Assembly (NCBI GenBank): GCA_002423205.1
Contig: DIUZ01000024.1
Coordinates: 117,834 to 181,833, forward strand
Length of the DNA: 64,000 bases
Source: Micavibrio sp. UBA6145
GTDB lineage: Bacteria; Pseudomonadota; Alphaproteobacteria; Micavibrionales; UBA1664
Direction of reading: 5' to 3'
Shown: in pieces, positions 1 through 8,929 of the stretch
Numbering within the stretch: position 1 is the stretch's first letter
Layout of the letters: each line of letters starts with the position of its first letter
Made by a program: the position numbers and the translations under genes
The notes under the pieces: generated by a model
Seen by the model: only the letters and a program-made list of their open reading frames with translations
The model's database searches: none
What the model was told of the DNA's origin: nothing

Positions 1-1072
1 GCAGCACGTTCATGTGGCCGGGCATACGGCCAGCCACGGGGTGAATGGCGTAGCGGACCTGCACACCTTCATGTTTGAGGACATCGGCCATTTCACGCAG
101 GGCGTGCTGCGCCTGCGCCACCGCCATGCCGTAACCCGGAATGATGATGACGGAGGCCGCGTTTTTCAGGATGAAGGCCGCGTCATCGGCGGAGCCGATC
201 TTGACCGGTCGCTCGTCGCCGGAAGCGGCCGAGGCTGCGCCGCTTTCAGCGCCAAAACCGCCGAGCAGGACGCTTAAGAAAGAACGGTTCATGCCCTTGC
301 ACATGATGTAGGACAGGATCGCACCCGAGGCACCGACCAGCGCACCGACAATAATCAGCAATGGGTTTTGCAGGGTAAAACCAATGCCCGCCGCCGCCCA
401 GCCTGAGTAGGAGTTGAGCATGGACACGATCACCGGCATGTCCGCGCCGCCGATGGGCAGGATCAGCGTGATGCCGAGGACCAGCGCGACCGCGATGATC
501 ATGAAGAACACGATGTCCCATTCGGTGGTGCAGAAGGCAAGAACGAACAGGAGCAGCAAACCGCCGAGGGCAGCGTTGAGCAGATGCTGGCCGCTGAACG
601 ACATGGGCTTGCCGGAAATCAGACCCTGCAATTTGCCGAAGGCGATGATGGAGCCGGTGAAGGTGATAGCACCGATGGCGACGCCGATCGACATTTCCAC
701 CAGAGACGTCAGCGCAATCGCGCCGCGGGAACCGATGCCGTAGGCAAGCGGGTTGTAAAACGCAGCCGTTGAAATGAACACGGCGGCAAGACCGACGAGG
801 GAGTGAAACGCCGCCATCAGTTGCGGCAGGGCGGTCATCTGGACCTTTTTGGCGATACCGGCACCGATGGCGCCGCCCAGCGCGATGCCCAGGATAGGCA
901 TGATGTTGGGATTCACGGATTTGAGCGAAAATGTGGTGATGATGGCAATCGCCATGCCGGCCATGCCATAGAGCACACCGGTACGCGCGGTTTCAGGGCC
1001 GGACAGGCCGCGAAGCGCCATGATGAAGCAGATGGCCGAGACCAGATAAAGAAGGGCGGGAATGGTTTCCAT
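1..1072 (-). CDS. pntB: NAD(P) transhydrogenase subunit beta, partial (3' end off window)
   Basis: Beta subunit of the proton-translocating transhydrogenase, which uses the proton gradient to reduce NADP with NADH at the inner membrane. The translation begins METIPALLYLVSAICF and runs through a long series of hydrophobic helices (dII), then a linker and the start of the NADP-binding dIII domain, with GYGMAVAQAQ near residue 311. The end of dIII lies left of the window. The ATG overlaps the stop of the preceding gene by one base (TAATG), so translation is probably coupled. Identification is firm; only the end is missing. Confidence 0.93.
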   Translation of the reverse strand, partial: METIPALLYLVSAICFIMALRGLSGPETARTGVLYGMAGMAIAIITTFSLKSVNPNIMPILGIALGGAIGAGIAKKVQMTALPQLMAAFHSLVGLAAVFISTAAFYNPLAYGIGSRGAIALTSLVEMSIGVAIGAITFTGSIIAFGKLQGLISGKPMSFSGQHLLNAALGGLLLLFVLAFCTTEWDIVFFMIIAVALVLGITLILPIGGADMPVIVSMLNSYSGWAAAGIGFTLQNPLLIIVGALVGASGAILSYIMCKGMNRSFLSVLLGGFGAESGAASAASGDERPVKIGSADDAAFILKNAASVIIIPGYGMAVAQAQHALREMADVLKHEGVQVRYAIHPVAGRMPGHMNVL

Positions 1073-1494
1073 TATGATTTACCCGTCTCTCTCTTTTTAA
1101 ACATGGACAGCATGCGGCGCGTGATCATGAAGCCGCCGAAAATATTGACGGATGCCAGCACGATGGCCAGAAAACCCAGCAGCGATGAAAACCAGAACGG
1201 ATCTTCGGGGGCAGCGGCAATGATGGCGCCGACAATCACAACCGATGAAATGGCGTTGGTGATGCCCATCAGGGGCGAGTGCAGCGCCGGTGTCACGCGC
1301 CAGACGACGTAGTAGCCGACGAAGCAGGCGAGCACGAACACGGTGATGCCCATGATGAGGAAGTCATTGTGACCGCCGCCCATGCGTTGCGAGTGCAGGG
1401 CGATGTTACCGGCCAGCGTGGTGATGTCCTGGGCCATTTCGGCCGAGCGAAGCGCGAGGTCCCGCGCGTCCTGGATAAGGGTTTCGGATGACAT
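1072..1494 (-). CDS. pntA2: NAD(P) transhydrogenase subunit alpha-2 (membrane part)
   Basis: Small membrane subunit (140 residues) that corresponds to the C-terminal membrane segment of the single-chain E. coli PntA. After a hydrophilic N-terminus it has about three hydrophobic helices (roughly residues 46-66, 75-95 and 100-122) containing the conserved run ALHSPLMGITNAISS. Alphaproteobacteria often split PntA this way. Its ATG follows the stop of pntA1 with no gap, and its own stop overlaps the pntB start, so the three genes form one tight operon. Confidence 0.92.
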   Translation of the reverse strand: MSSETLIQDARDLALRSAEMAQDITTLAGNIALHSQRMGGGHNDFLIMGITVFVLACFVGYYVVWRVTPALHSPLMGITNAISSVVIVGAIIAAAPEDPFWFSSLLGFLAIVLASVNIFGGFMITRRMLSMFKKRETGKS

Positions 1495-2733
1495 TTACTG
1501 TTTCTCCTCAGTCGCTGCTGCGGGCGCATTGCCACGCTTGAAGGATGCTTTTGCGTCCGTCTCGGGTTTGGGTGCGGTCGGGGCGGAGGCAACCGGTGCC
1601 GCCGCCTGTTTGATGCCGGTCAGGATGGTGTGCACCGGAACGCCGCCATGGACCAATGTGAATCCCTTGATGATTTCGTCGTCGAAATTGAACGACAAAT
1701 CCGTCTTGTCCTTGTTCAGCATCAGCGTGATGACGTTGAGGACGTTGCGGGCATACAGGTTTGATGCATCCAGCGGGATATGTGCAGGCAGGTTGTTGTA
1801 ACCGATGATGGTGACGCCGTGTTTTTCGACGACTTTGCCTTTTTCAGACAGCGGGCAGTTGCCGCCGGCCTCGGTCGCCATGTCGACGATGACGGAACCG
1901 GGCTTCATGGTTTTGACCATGTCTTCGGTAACCAGCACGGGCGCGGCGCGACCGGGGATCAGGGCGGTCGTGATGACGATGTCCTGTTTCTGGATGGTCT
2001 GCGCGATCAGTGCGGCCTGCTGGCGTTTATAATCTTCCGACATTTCCTTGGCGTAACCGCCTGCGGTTTCGGATTGCTTGGTTTCCTCGTTCTCGACCAT
2101 CACGAAGGATGCGCCCAGCGATGCGACCTGTTCTTTCGCGGCGGCGCGCACGTCGGTTGCCGACACAACCGCGCCAAGGCGGCGGGCGGTGGCGATGGCC
2201 TGAAGCCCGGCGACGCCGGCACCCATGACGAAGATTTTTGCAGGCGCGATTGTGCCGGCGGCGGTCATCATCATCGGGAAGGCGCGGGAATAGACATTGG
2301 CTGCTTCAAGCACGGCGCGATAACCGGCGAGGTTGGCCTGGCTTGAGAGCACGTCCATCGACTGCGCGCGCGTAATGCGCGGGACGAGTTCAAGCGAGAT
2401 CGCGGATGCTTTTTTCTTTTCGTACAGGCCTGCGTTGAAACCGTAGGGGCCAAGCATGCCGATGATGGTCGTGCCTTCGCGCATGGCGTTAAGGATCGCA
2501 TCGGACGGACGCTGCACGCACAGGATGATGTCGCAGTCGTAAGATGCGGTTGCGGTGATTTTCGCACCAGCCGCCAAGTAGGCGTCATCTGGGATGGAAG
2601 CGGTTGCGCCCGCGCCCGGTTCAACCAGTACGGTTGCCCCCAGGGCGATCAGTTTTTTGACGGAGTCGGGTGTGGCGGCAACGCGTGTTTCGCCGTCCAC
2701 AGTTTCCTTAATGACAGAAATGGTCAGCGCCAC
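1495..2733 (-). CDS. pntA1: NAD(P) transhydrogenase subunit alpha-1 (NAD-binding)
   Basis: Soluble NAD(H)-binding dI subunit (412 residues), related to alanine dehydrogenase. Visible family features are the N-terminal KET..GETRVAATP segment, the Rossmann motif GAGVAGLQAIATARRLGA near residues 170-190, and the segment DMATEAGGNCPLS. The last ~40 residues are an Ala/Pro-rich linker. The start is GTG, with AAAGGA about 11 bases upstream. A short perfect hairpin (2753-2772) lies just before the ribosome binding site. It is the first gene of the pntA1-pntA2-pntB operon. Confidence 0.92.
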   Translation of the reverse strand: MALTISVIKETVDGETRVAATPDSVKKLIALGATVLVEPGAGATASIPDDAYLAAGAKITATASYDCDIILCVQRPSDAILNAMREGTTIIGMLGPYGFNAGLYEKKKASAISLELVPRITRAQSMDVLSSQANLAGYRAVLEAANVYSRAFPMMMTAAGTIAPAKIFVMGAGVAGLQAIATARRLGAVVSATDVRAAAKEQVASLGASFVMVENEETKQSETAGGYAKEMSEDYKRQQAALIAQTIQKQDIVITTALIPGRAAPVLVTEDMVKTMKPGSVIVDMATEAGGNCPLSEKGKVVEKHGVTIIGYNNLPAHIPLDASNLYARNVLNVITLMLNKDKTDLSFNFDDEIIKGFTLVHGGVPVHTILTGIKQAAAPVASAPTAPKPETDAKASFKRGNAPAAATEEKQ

Positions 2734-2752
2734 GGTGTCAGTCGTCCTTTAA

Positions 2753-2772
2753 CGGGGGTTTTGAAGCCCCCG
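2753..2772 (-). other. Short GC hairpin in the pntA1 leader
   Basis: Six-bp perfect stem (CGGGGG / CCCCCG) with an eight-base loop, about 20 bases upstream of the pntA1 start and immediately before its ribosome binding site. It has no T-tract in either direction, so it is not a convincing terminator. It could influence translation initiation. Confidence 0.35.
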
Positions 2773-2877
2773 GAGAGTGCAACAATTCCAGAAGGTTGTG
2801 AAGCCTGCCCGGTGGGATAGGCAAAGGTTTTCCACGTGTTTGCTGCACGGTCATAAAAAAGGCAGAGACAGGTTTCT

Positions 2878-4134
2878 TTATGTAAGCGAAACAACGCCTT
2901 GTTGTTGCTTTTTAAGCCAGGCCACAAGAGCGGGTTCATCCATAGGCCGGGCATAAAGATAACCCTGGATCATGTCGCAGCCATGCTGGAGGAGCAGATC
3001 GGCTTCTTCCTGCTTTTCGACGCCTTCGGCGACGATGGACATGCCCAGGCCCTTGGCCAGCGCGATAATGGTTTTTACCAGCGTAAGAGAGGCGTGGCTT
3101 GTGGTCATTTCCAGCACGAAAGACCGGTCGATCTTCATCGTATCGATGGGAAAACGGTGCAGATAAGAGAGTGACGAATAACCCGTGCCGAAATCGTCCA
3201 GCGCGACCGTGAGACCGGATTCGCGGCATTTTTTGAGCGTGTTGATCGCACCTTCCGGATCATCAATCAGCAGGCGTTCGGTTATTTCGATCTTGACGCG
3301 TGAGGGGTGAATGCTTGTGCCCTGCAAGGTTTCGGCAACGTGATCGGCGAAATCCTCGGCGACCAGATCAAGACCCGAAAAATTGAGCGAACAGAACCAC
3401 GGATGCGGCAGATCGTGTTCGAGCCTGAGACGGTTGAGCATATATATAGCTTCGCGCAGGGCCCAGCGTGATGCATGGACAATCAGGCCGGATTCTTCGG
3501 CAATCGGTATAAATACGCCCGGCGCGATAATGCCCTTTGTCGGGTGATACCAGCGCATCAGCCCTTCAAACCCGGCAACCTTGCCGGTCACTGCATTTAT
3601 AATAGGCTGGTAATGCAGGCGCAGCTGATAGCCGAGAATCGCTTCCCGGAAGTCATGGGTCATCCGGATGGTTTCGAAGGCCTTTTCCGTGGCGGGCAGG
3701 GCGCGCGGGGAAGGTGAATAATGCTCATTATGGGGGCCGTGCAGGGCGGCGCGATACCCGGACAGAATCACCTCCATAACCATTTTCATGACCGGATCGG
3801 CATTGTGCAGGCGGCGCTCAAAATCTGCGCGGCTGATCGCCAGAACGGTACAGGGGGTCAGGGACCGGACACTGGCCGTCCGGGGGCGGGAGTCGATCAT
3901 GGCCATTTCACCGATAATGGCCCCGGTACCCCGTTTTCCCAAAGTTTGTATGGTATTTCCGTTGGTTGCGAAGATTTCTACATGTCCGTCTTCGATCAAA
4001 TAAGCGTTATCCCCGGTTTCGCCCTGGGTCATAATCAGGTCGCCGGGGGCAAAAATCTGTCTTTTTGTGCGGATCGATAGGGGCATAGAGGTAATGCTAT
4101 AGGCGCATTTAATAATGTAAAGGAATGTTGACAT
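2878..4134 (-). CDS. Cyclic-nucleotide-binding domain + EAL phosphodiesterase
   Basis: Predicted c-di-GMP phosphodiesterase under control of a CRP-like sensor domain. Residues ~18-130 are a cNMP-binding fold (GETGDNAYLIEDGHVEIF, IGEMAMIDSRPRTASV). Residues ~165-405 are an EAL domain with NFSG, EITE, DDFGTGYSSLSYLHRFP, MKIDRSF, VAEGVE and IQGYLYARP, so the metal and catalytic residues look intact. The signature itself reads EGLMRW instead of the usual EALLRW; the glutamate is kept. There is no GGDEF domain and no membrane segment. The first Met is used here; an internal Met at 4086 (MPLSIRT) is an equally plausible start. Confidence 0.85.
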   Translation of the reverse strand: MSTFLYIIKCAYSITSMPLSIRTKRQIFAPGDLIMTQGETGDNAYLIEDGHVEIFATNGNTIQTLGKRGTGAIIGEMAMIDSRPRTASVRSLTPCTVLAISRADFERRLHNADPVMKMVMEVILSGYRAALHGPHNEHYSPSPRALPATEKAFETIRMTHDFREAILGYQLRLHYQPIINAVTGKVAGFEGLMRWYHPTKGIIAPGVFIPIAEESGLIVHASRWALREAIYMLNRLRLEHDLPHPWFCSLNFSGLDLVAEDFADHVAETLQGTSIHPSRVKIEITERLLIDDPEGAINTLKKCRESGLTVALDDFGTGYSSLSYLHRFPIDTMKIDRSFVLEMTTSHASLTLVKTIIALAKGLGMSIVAEGVEKQEEADLLLQHGCDMIQGYLYARPMDEPALVAWLKKQQQGVVSLT

Positions 4135-4182
4135 TTCAGCGGGCTACCTGTTAAACACAGCCCCGGAAAAGGATACCAAGTC

Positions 4183-4308
4183 ATGAAAGTCAGAAATTCG
4201 CTCAAGAGCCTCAAGAAACGCAGCCGTACGTGCCGCGTTGTGCGTCGTAAAGGGCGCGTCTACGTCATCGACAAAGAGAACCCCCGTTTCAAAGCACGTC
4301 AGGGCTAA
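4183..4308 (+). CDS. rpmJ: 50S ribosomal protein L36 (41 residues)
   Basis: Very short gene encoding MKVRNSLKSLKKRSRTCRVV and ending KENPRFKARQG. Length, basic composition and end match the 41-residue L36 type found in proteobacteria, which lacks the full set of zinc-binding cysteines. An AGGA sequence lies about 10 bases upstream of the ATG. It stands alone, followed by a clear intrinsic terminator, as is common for this gene when it lies outside the spc operon. Confidence 0.95.
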   Translation: MKVRNSLKSLKKRSRTCRVVRRKGRVYVIDKENPRFKARQG

Positions 4309-4332
4309 TCTTTTTGTTATCAACATAGATTC

Positions 4333-4366
4333 AAAGCCGCGTGCCAAAAACGCGGCTTTATTCTTT
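4333..4366 (+). terminator. Intrinsic terminator after rpmJ
   Basis: Perfect nine-bp stem AAAGCCGCG / CGCGGCTTT separated by a nine-base loop, followed by the T-rich ATTCTTT, 25 bases after the rpmJ stop and before mreB. Confidence 0.85.
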
Positions 4367-4425
4367 GCTGCTGCGACGTTTGTTTGCTATTGCTAAGCTC
4401 CACACGAAACGGAAAATCAACGACG

Positions 4426-5466
4426 ATGTTTTCAAAGCTTTTCAGCTTTGTTTCTGCCGACATGGCCATGGATCTGGGTACAGCGAACACGCTTGTGTAT
4501 GTTCGCGACCAGGGCATCGTCCTGAATGAGCCCAGCGTTGTGGCGATTACCACCATCAATGGCCGTAAACAGGTTCTGGCCGTCGGGAACGAGGCCAAGC
4601 AGATGCTTGGGCGCACGCCCGGCAACATCCAGGCCATCCGCCCCTTACGCGACGGCGTTATCGCCGACTTCGAAGTCGCGGAAGCCATGATCAAGCATTT
4701 CATCCGCAAGGTTCACAACCGCCGTTCATTCGTGTCGCCGGAAATGATTATCTGCGTGCCGTCGGGTTCGACGGCTGTTGAACAGCGCGCCATTATCGAA
4801 TCCGCTGAATCCGCAGGCGCACGTAAAGTGTGGCTGATTGAAGAACCCATGGCTGCGGCCATTGGCGCGGGCCTTCCGGTGATGGAACCGACGGGATCGA
4901 TGATTGTCGATATCGGCGGCGGCACCACGGAAGTGGCCGTGATTTCGCTGGGCGGCATTGTGTATGCACGTTCGGCGCGTGTCGGCGGCGACCGCATGGA
5001 CGAAGCCGTGATTGCGTATATCCGCCGCGTGCACAATCTGCTGATCGGTGAATCCACGGCCGAGCGCATCAAAAAAGAAATCGGCGCGGCTTGCCCGCCG
5101 AATGACGGCGATGGCCGTACCATGCAGATCAAGGGCCGCGACCTGATGAACGGCGTGCCGAAAGAAATTGTCGTCACTGAACGCCAGATGGCCGAAGCAT
5201 TGGCCGAACCGGTCAGCCAGATTGTCGAGGCGGTGAAGACCGCGCTTGAGAACACAGCACCGGAACTGGCGGCAGACATCGTCGACAAGGGTATTGTCAT
5301 GACGGGTGGCGGTGCGCTCCTCAAGAATCTTGATTATGTCCTGCGTTATGCCACCGGCCTGCCGGTAACGGTGGCTGATGACCCGCTGGCCTGTGTGGCT
5401 TTAGGTACCGGGCAGGCGCTGGAAGACCGTCCGATCCTTAACGGCGCACTCAAGACGACTTTTTAG
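4426..5466 (+). CDS. mreB: Rod-shape-determining actin homologue MreB
   Basis: Actin-like filament protein (346 residues) that guides the elongasome. Visible are the phosphate-1 motif DLGTANTLVYV, the phosphate-2 motif MIVDIGGGTTEVAVISLGG, the adenosine motif GIVMTGGGALL, and the typical N-terminal amphipathic start MFSKLFSFVS. I chose the ATG at 4426 because MFSK is the family N-terminus; an upstream TTG would add 14 residues of no similarity. It heads mreB-mreC-mreD-mrdA-rodA. Confidence 0.96.
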   Translation: MFSKLFSFVSADMAMDLGTANTLVYVRDQGIVLNEPSVVAITTINGRKQVLAVGNEAKQMLGRTPGNIQAIRPLRDGVIADFEVAEAMIKHFIRKVHNRRSFVSPEMIICVPSGSTAVEQRAIIESAESAGARKVWLIEEPMAAAIGAGLPVMEPTGSMIVDIGGGTTEVAVISLGGIVYARSARVGGDRMDEAVIAYIRRVHNLLIGESTAERIKKEIGAACPPNDGDGRTMQIKGRDLMNGVPKEIVVTERQMAEALAEPVSQIVEAVKTALENTAPELAADIVDKGIVMTGGGALLKNLDYVLRYATGLPVTVADDPLACVALGTGQALEDRPILNGALKTTF

Positions 5467-5594
5467 TTTTCGTCTTACTCACTTTTTTATCCACAGAAAA
5501 CCGTTTGAATACATATCGCAACGCCTTGTAAGCATGCGGTTTTTCACATACTCCTTAATGGTCGTTTCAAGATTTTTCCGGTCGTAAGCCATCA

Positions 5595-6515
5595 ATGCCG
5601 CACAACCGCATCAATTACGCCGCTTATACCTCTCCTGAAGTTGCCGTGCATGGCGCTTCCAGAAAACGCATCTCCACACCTCTGGTTCTGATGATCGCGG
5701 CCGCCACACTGATGGGCGCGCACATGATCGCCCGTCCGTCATTCGACAAGATCCAGCAATCTTTCATCGATGTCGCATCGCCGTTTGTCAGTTTCGCGCA
5801 AAAACCGCTCAACGCGCTCGACACCCGCGTGCAGGAATTTATCGCGTGGACATCGATCCGCAAAGATAACGACTCTTTGCGTGCCGAGAACGAAAAACTT
5901 AAAGAATGGTACCAGGCTGCGCTGATGCTGCAGTCGGAAAACAAAGCACTGCGCGATCTTTTGCATGTCGACCGCGACAGCGCACATAATTTCATCACCA
6001 CGCGCGTCATTGCCGATGGTTCGAACACTTACGCCAAAAGCCTTGTGATCCAGGGCGGTAAAGATGCCGGTGTTCTCAAAGGGCATGGCGTCATCACGCA
6101 TGAAGGTCTGATCGGCCGCGTGATTGAAGCAGGTGCGCGCACATCGCGCGTGCTGTTGCTGCAGGATATCAACTCCCGCATTCCGGTGACGGTCGAGGGC
6201 ACGAATGAGCGCGCGATTATGGCGGGCACCAATGCGGCGATGCCGGTTCTTGACCATGTGCCGGCAGATGCAAAAATCACTGCGGGCCAGCGTGTCATTA
6301 CGTCGGGCCTTGGCGGCCTTTTCCCGTTCGGTATTCCGATTGGTGAAACCACGATGAACGGCGACGGCACAATCGGCGTGAAACTCTATGCCGCGTCCGA
6401 GCGGGCCCAGCACGTGCAGATCGTCGATTACGGTATCAAGCCGCTGCTGGCCGATCCCATCTTCTCCTCCACCGCTGCTGCTACTGAAGGCCACGGCTCT
6501 TCCGAGCCGAACTAA
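5595..6515 (+). CDS. mreC: Rod-shape-determining protein MreC
   Basis: Bitopic inner-membrane protein (306 residues) whose periplasmic part scaffolds the elongation PBP2. One hydrophobic helix lies near residues 28-46 (TPLVLMIAAATLMGAHMI), followed by a coiled coil around residues 85-120 (DSLRAENEKLKEW, LQSENKALRDLL) and a beta-rich domain with GLIGRVIEAG and TSGLGGLFPFGIPIGE, the usual MreC signatures. It starts 128 bp after mreB, a gap in which I see no gene or terminator, and mreD follows after 6 bp. Confidence 0.95.
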   Translation: MPHNRINYAAYTSPEVAVHGASRKRISTPLVLMIAAATLMGAHMIARPSFDKIQQSFIDVASPFVSFAQKPLNALDTRVQEFIAWTSIRKDNDSLRAENEKLKEWYQAALMLQSENKALRDLLHVDRDSAHNFITTRVIADGSNTYAKSLVIQGGKDAGVLKGHGVITHEGLIGRVIEAGARTSRVLLLQDINSRIPVTVEGTNERAIMAGTNAAMPVLDHVPADAKITAGQRVITSGLGGLFPFGIPIGETTMNGDGTIGVKLYAASERAQHVQIVDYGIKPLLADPIFSSTAAATEGHGSSEPN

Positions 6516-6521
6516 GCGGCG

Positions 6522-7043
6522 ATGCCGGCGGTCGTCCCGATCCTGCGCGCGCTTCCTGCGGTTTTACTGACATTGGCGTTTACGCTGTTTTCGATGCACT
6601 CCTTCGTGCTGTCGAGCCTTGTGACGCTGCAGCTTCTGATGATCCTGCATGCGATCTATTACTGGACGCTGTTTCGCCCGACGCTGTTCCCGGCCTGGCT
6701 TGCGTTCCTGCTGGGGTTTGCGATCGACATTATCGGTGGCAGTCTTCTGGGGCTGAATGCGTTTTTGCTGGTCTTCCTGACGACCGTGATCGCACGCCAG
6801 CGCCGGTATCTTCTGAGCCAGCCGTTCGCCACCCAATGGGCGGGTTTTCTGTTACTGGCGATTGCGGCGGAATCCATACGCTGGATCGTTATGGTCACAG
6901 TGTCTATGACGCTGTTTTCGCCGGCGTCCGCGCTGACATCCGCCATTTTTAATGCGGCCATTTACCCGCTGACCAGCCTTGTGATGCCGTTATGCCTTCG
7001 TTTAATCTCACCCTATAAAACCCGCGGTGCGATTGACGATTAA
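6522..7043 (+). CDS. mreD: Rod-shape-determining protein MreD
   Basis: Small integral membrane protein (173 residues) with about five to six hydrophobic helices spread over its length. Sequence in this family is poorly conserved, so the call rests on the position between mreC and mrdA, the length and the hydropathy, plus a typical segment GFAIDIIGGSLLGLNAFLLV. Its stop overlaps the ATG of mrdA (TAATG). Confidence 0.9.
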   Translation: MPAVVPILRALPAVLLTLAFTLFSMHSFVLSSLVTLQLLMILHAIYYWTLFRPTLFPAWLAFLLGFAIDIIGGSLLGLNAFLLVFLTTVIARQRRYLLSQPFATQWAGFLLLAIAAESIRWIVMVTVSMTLFSPASALTSAIFNAAIYPLTSLVMPLCLRLISPYKTRGAIDD

Positions 7044-8929
7044 TGAGCAGCGATAAAGACCAGGTTCTTTCATTTACGCGGCGCGCGCTTGTCATGGGCG
7101 GCGTGAAGGGCGCGTTGATGCTGACGCTGGTCGGGCGTCTTGGATATCTGCAACTGGCGCAGAGCGATAAATTCAAAACGCTGGCCGATAAAAACCGTAT
7201 CAACCTGAAACTTCTGGCACCGGTGCGCGGTATTATCTATGACCGCAACGGGCAGGGGCTGGCCGTCAACGAACAGGATTTCCGCGTACAGGTCACGCCT
7301 GAGCAAACGGATGATCTGGAAGCATCATTGCAGACCTTGTCGCGTGTGCTGCCTTTGCGTCCTCAGGAAATCCAGAGCGTGCTGACCAAAGCGCGCCAGC
7401 AGGCAAAGTTTCTGCCCATCGAGATCATCGACAACCTGTCGTGGGAACAACTGGCCGCGATTGAGGTGAATATGCCCGATCTTGCGGGTATTTCGATTGA
7501 TGAGGGCAAGCGCCGTTATTATCCGCATGGCCCCGCCACCGCGCATGTGGTGGGGTATGTGGGGTCGGTTGCCAAGCAGGACCAGAACGGCGATCCGGTT
7601 CTTGCGCTGCCGGGTTTTCGCGTCGGTAAAACGGGGCTCGAGAAAGCATTCGAAGTGGATTTGCGCGGCAGCGCTGGTAATTCACGCATCGAGGTCAATG
7701 TCTCGGGCCGCATGATCCGGGAGCTTGAGCGTGAAAACGGCAAGCCGGGTGAGAACATGTCACTGACGATTGATCTGGATTTGCAGAAAAAGGTTCAGGA
7801 ATTTCTGGCGCGCGAAAAATCGGCATCCGCCGTTGTCATGGATGCGCATACGGGGGCCGTCTATGCGCTGGCGTCCAGCCCGTCATTCGATCCGAACCTG
7901 TTTACCACCGGCATTTCGCATGATGCGTGGACCACGCTGAACACGGATGAGACGCTTCCGCTGAACAACAAGGCGGTGGGCGGTGTGTATCCGCCGGGTT
8001 CGACCTTCAAGATGGTCACATCCATGGCCGGGCTTGAGGCCAATGTCATCAAGGAAGATACAAAGGTGTTTTGCCCGGGGCATTACGATGTCGGCAATCA
8101 CCGTTTCCATTGCTGGAAAAAGGGTGGACACGGCACGGTCGACCTGACGCAGGCATTGGCGCAATCGTGCGATACGTTTTATTACAGCATCTCGCGCGAT
8201 ATCGGCATCGACCGTATTGCGGCCATGGCCAAACGCCTTGGGCTTGGCGAGGCGCTGGGCCTTGAATTGCCGGAAGAACGCAAAGGCACGGTGCCGACGC
8301 AGGCATGGAAAGAAAAAACACTGGGCAAGAAATGGGACGGCGGCGAAACCGTTGTCGCCAGTATCGGCCAGGGTTATCTGCAGACCACGCCGCTGCAACT
8401 GGCAACCATGGTCAGCCGTCTTGTGAATGGCGGCAAAGCGGTCAGGCCGTGGATGGTTGCCAAGCTGGACGGCATCGATGTGGGATTGCAGCGCCAGAGA
8501 TGGCCGGATATCGGATTGCCTGCAGATCACGTGGCACGCGTGCGTGCAGGCATGGAGGCGGTCGTGAACGACGAACGCGGCACGGCGCATCAATATGCGA
8601 TCAAGGATGAAGCACGCGCATTCGCCGGTAAAACCGGCACGGCGCAGGTCAGGCGCATCACCGAACAGCAACGCATCGAGGGCATGGTGCCGCAGGAAGA
8701 CCAGCCGTGGAAGTATCGCCACCAGGGCCTGTTTGTCGGTTATGCGCCCAAGGACAATCCGCGCTATGTCGCGTGCGTGGTGGTTGAGCATGCGGGCGGA
8801 TCGGGCCCCGCCGCATCCATCACCCGCGATATTCTGAGCACCATTCAGGATATGCGTGTGGGCGACCAGCCAGTGCGCATGCCGGCACCTGTGCCTGCAC
8901 CTGTCCCTGAGAAGGAGAAAGAGTCATGA
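7043..8929 (+). CDS. mrdA: Peptidoglycan transpeptidase PBP2
   Basis: Class B penicillin-binding protein (628 residues) that cross-links side-wall peptidoglycan. It has one N-terminal membrane helix (about residues 15-35), a pedestal domain with the family motif APVRGIIYDRNG, and a transpeptidase domain with the active-site STFK (Ser320, Lys323), an SCD motif near residue 375 (AQSCDTFYY) and KTGT (Lys530). The C-terminus ends in a Pro/Glu tail. The start overlaps mreD and the end overlaps rodA by four bases. Confidence 0.96.
   Translation: MSSDKDQVLSFTRRALVMGGVKGALMLTLVGRLGYLQLAQSDKFKTLADKNRINLKLLAPVRGIIYDRNGQGLAVNEQDFRVQVTPEQTDDLEASLQTLSRVLPLRPQEIQSVLTKARQQAKFLPIEIIDNLSWEQLAAIEVNMPDLAGISIDEGKRRYYPHGPATAHVVGYVGSVAKQDQNGDPVLALPGFRVGKTGLEKAFEVDLRGSAGNSRIEVNVSGRMIRELERENGKPGENMSLTIDLDLQKKVQEFLAREKSASAVVMDAHTGAVYALASSPSFDPNLFTTGISHDAWTTLNTDETLPLNNKAVGGVYPPGSTFKMVTSMAGLEANVIKEDTKVFCPGHYDVGNHRFHCWKKGGHGTVDLTQALAQSCDTFYYSISRDIGIDRIAAMAKRLGLGEALGLELPEERKGTVPTQAWKEKTLGKKWDGGETVVASIGQGYLQTTPLQLATMVSRLVNGGKAVRPWMVAKLDGIDVGLQRQRWPDIGLPADHVARVRAGMEAVVNDERGTAHQYAIKDEARAFAGKTGTAQVRRITEQQRIEGMVPQEDQPWKYRHQGLFVGYAPKDNPRYVACVVVEHAGGSGPAASITRDILSTIQDMRVGDQPVRMPAPVPAPVPEKEKES

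Noticed and set aside
4384..4425. TTG start extending MreB by 14 residues
   Set aside because: The extension is unlike MreB N-termini; the ATG at 4426 gives the conserved start.
4726..5324. Long open frames on the minus strand inside mreB, and similar long antisense frames within purL, pntA1, lepA, purH and hemB
   Set aside because: GC-rich third positions create long antisense frames; they lack start signals and protein-like sequence, and each overlaps a firmly identified gene.
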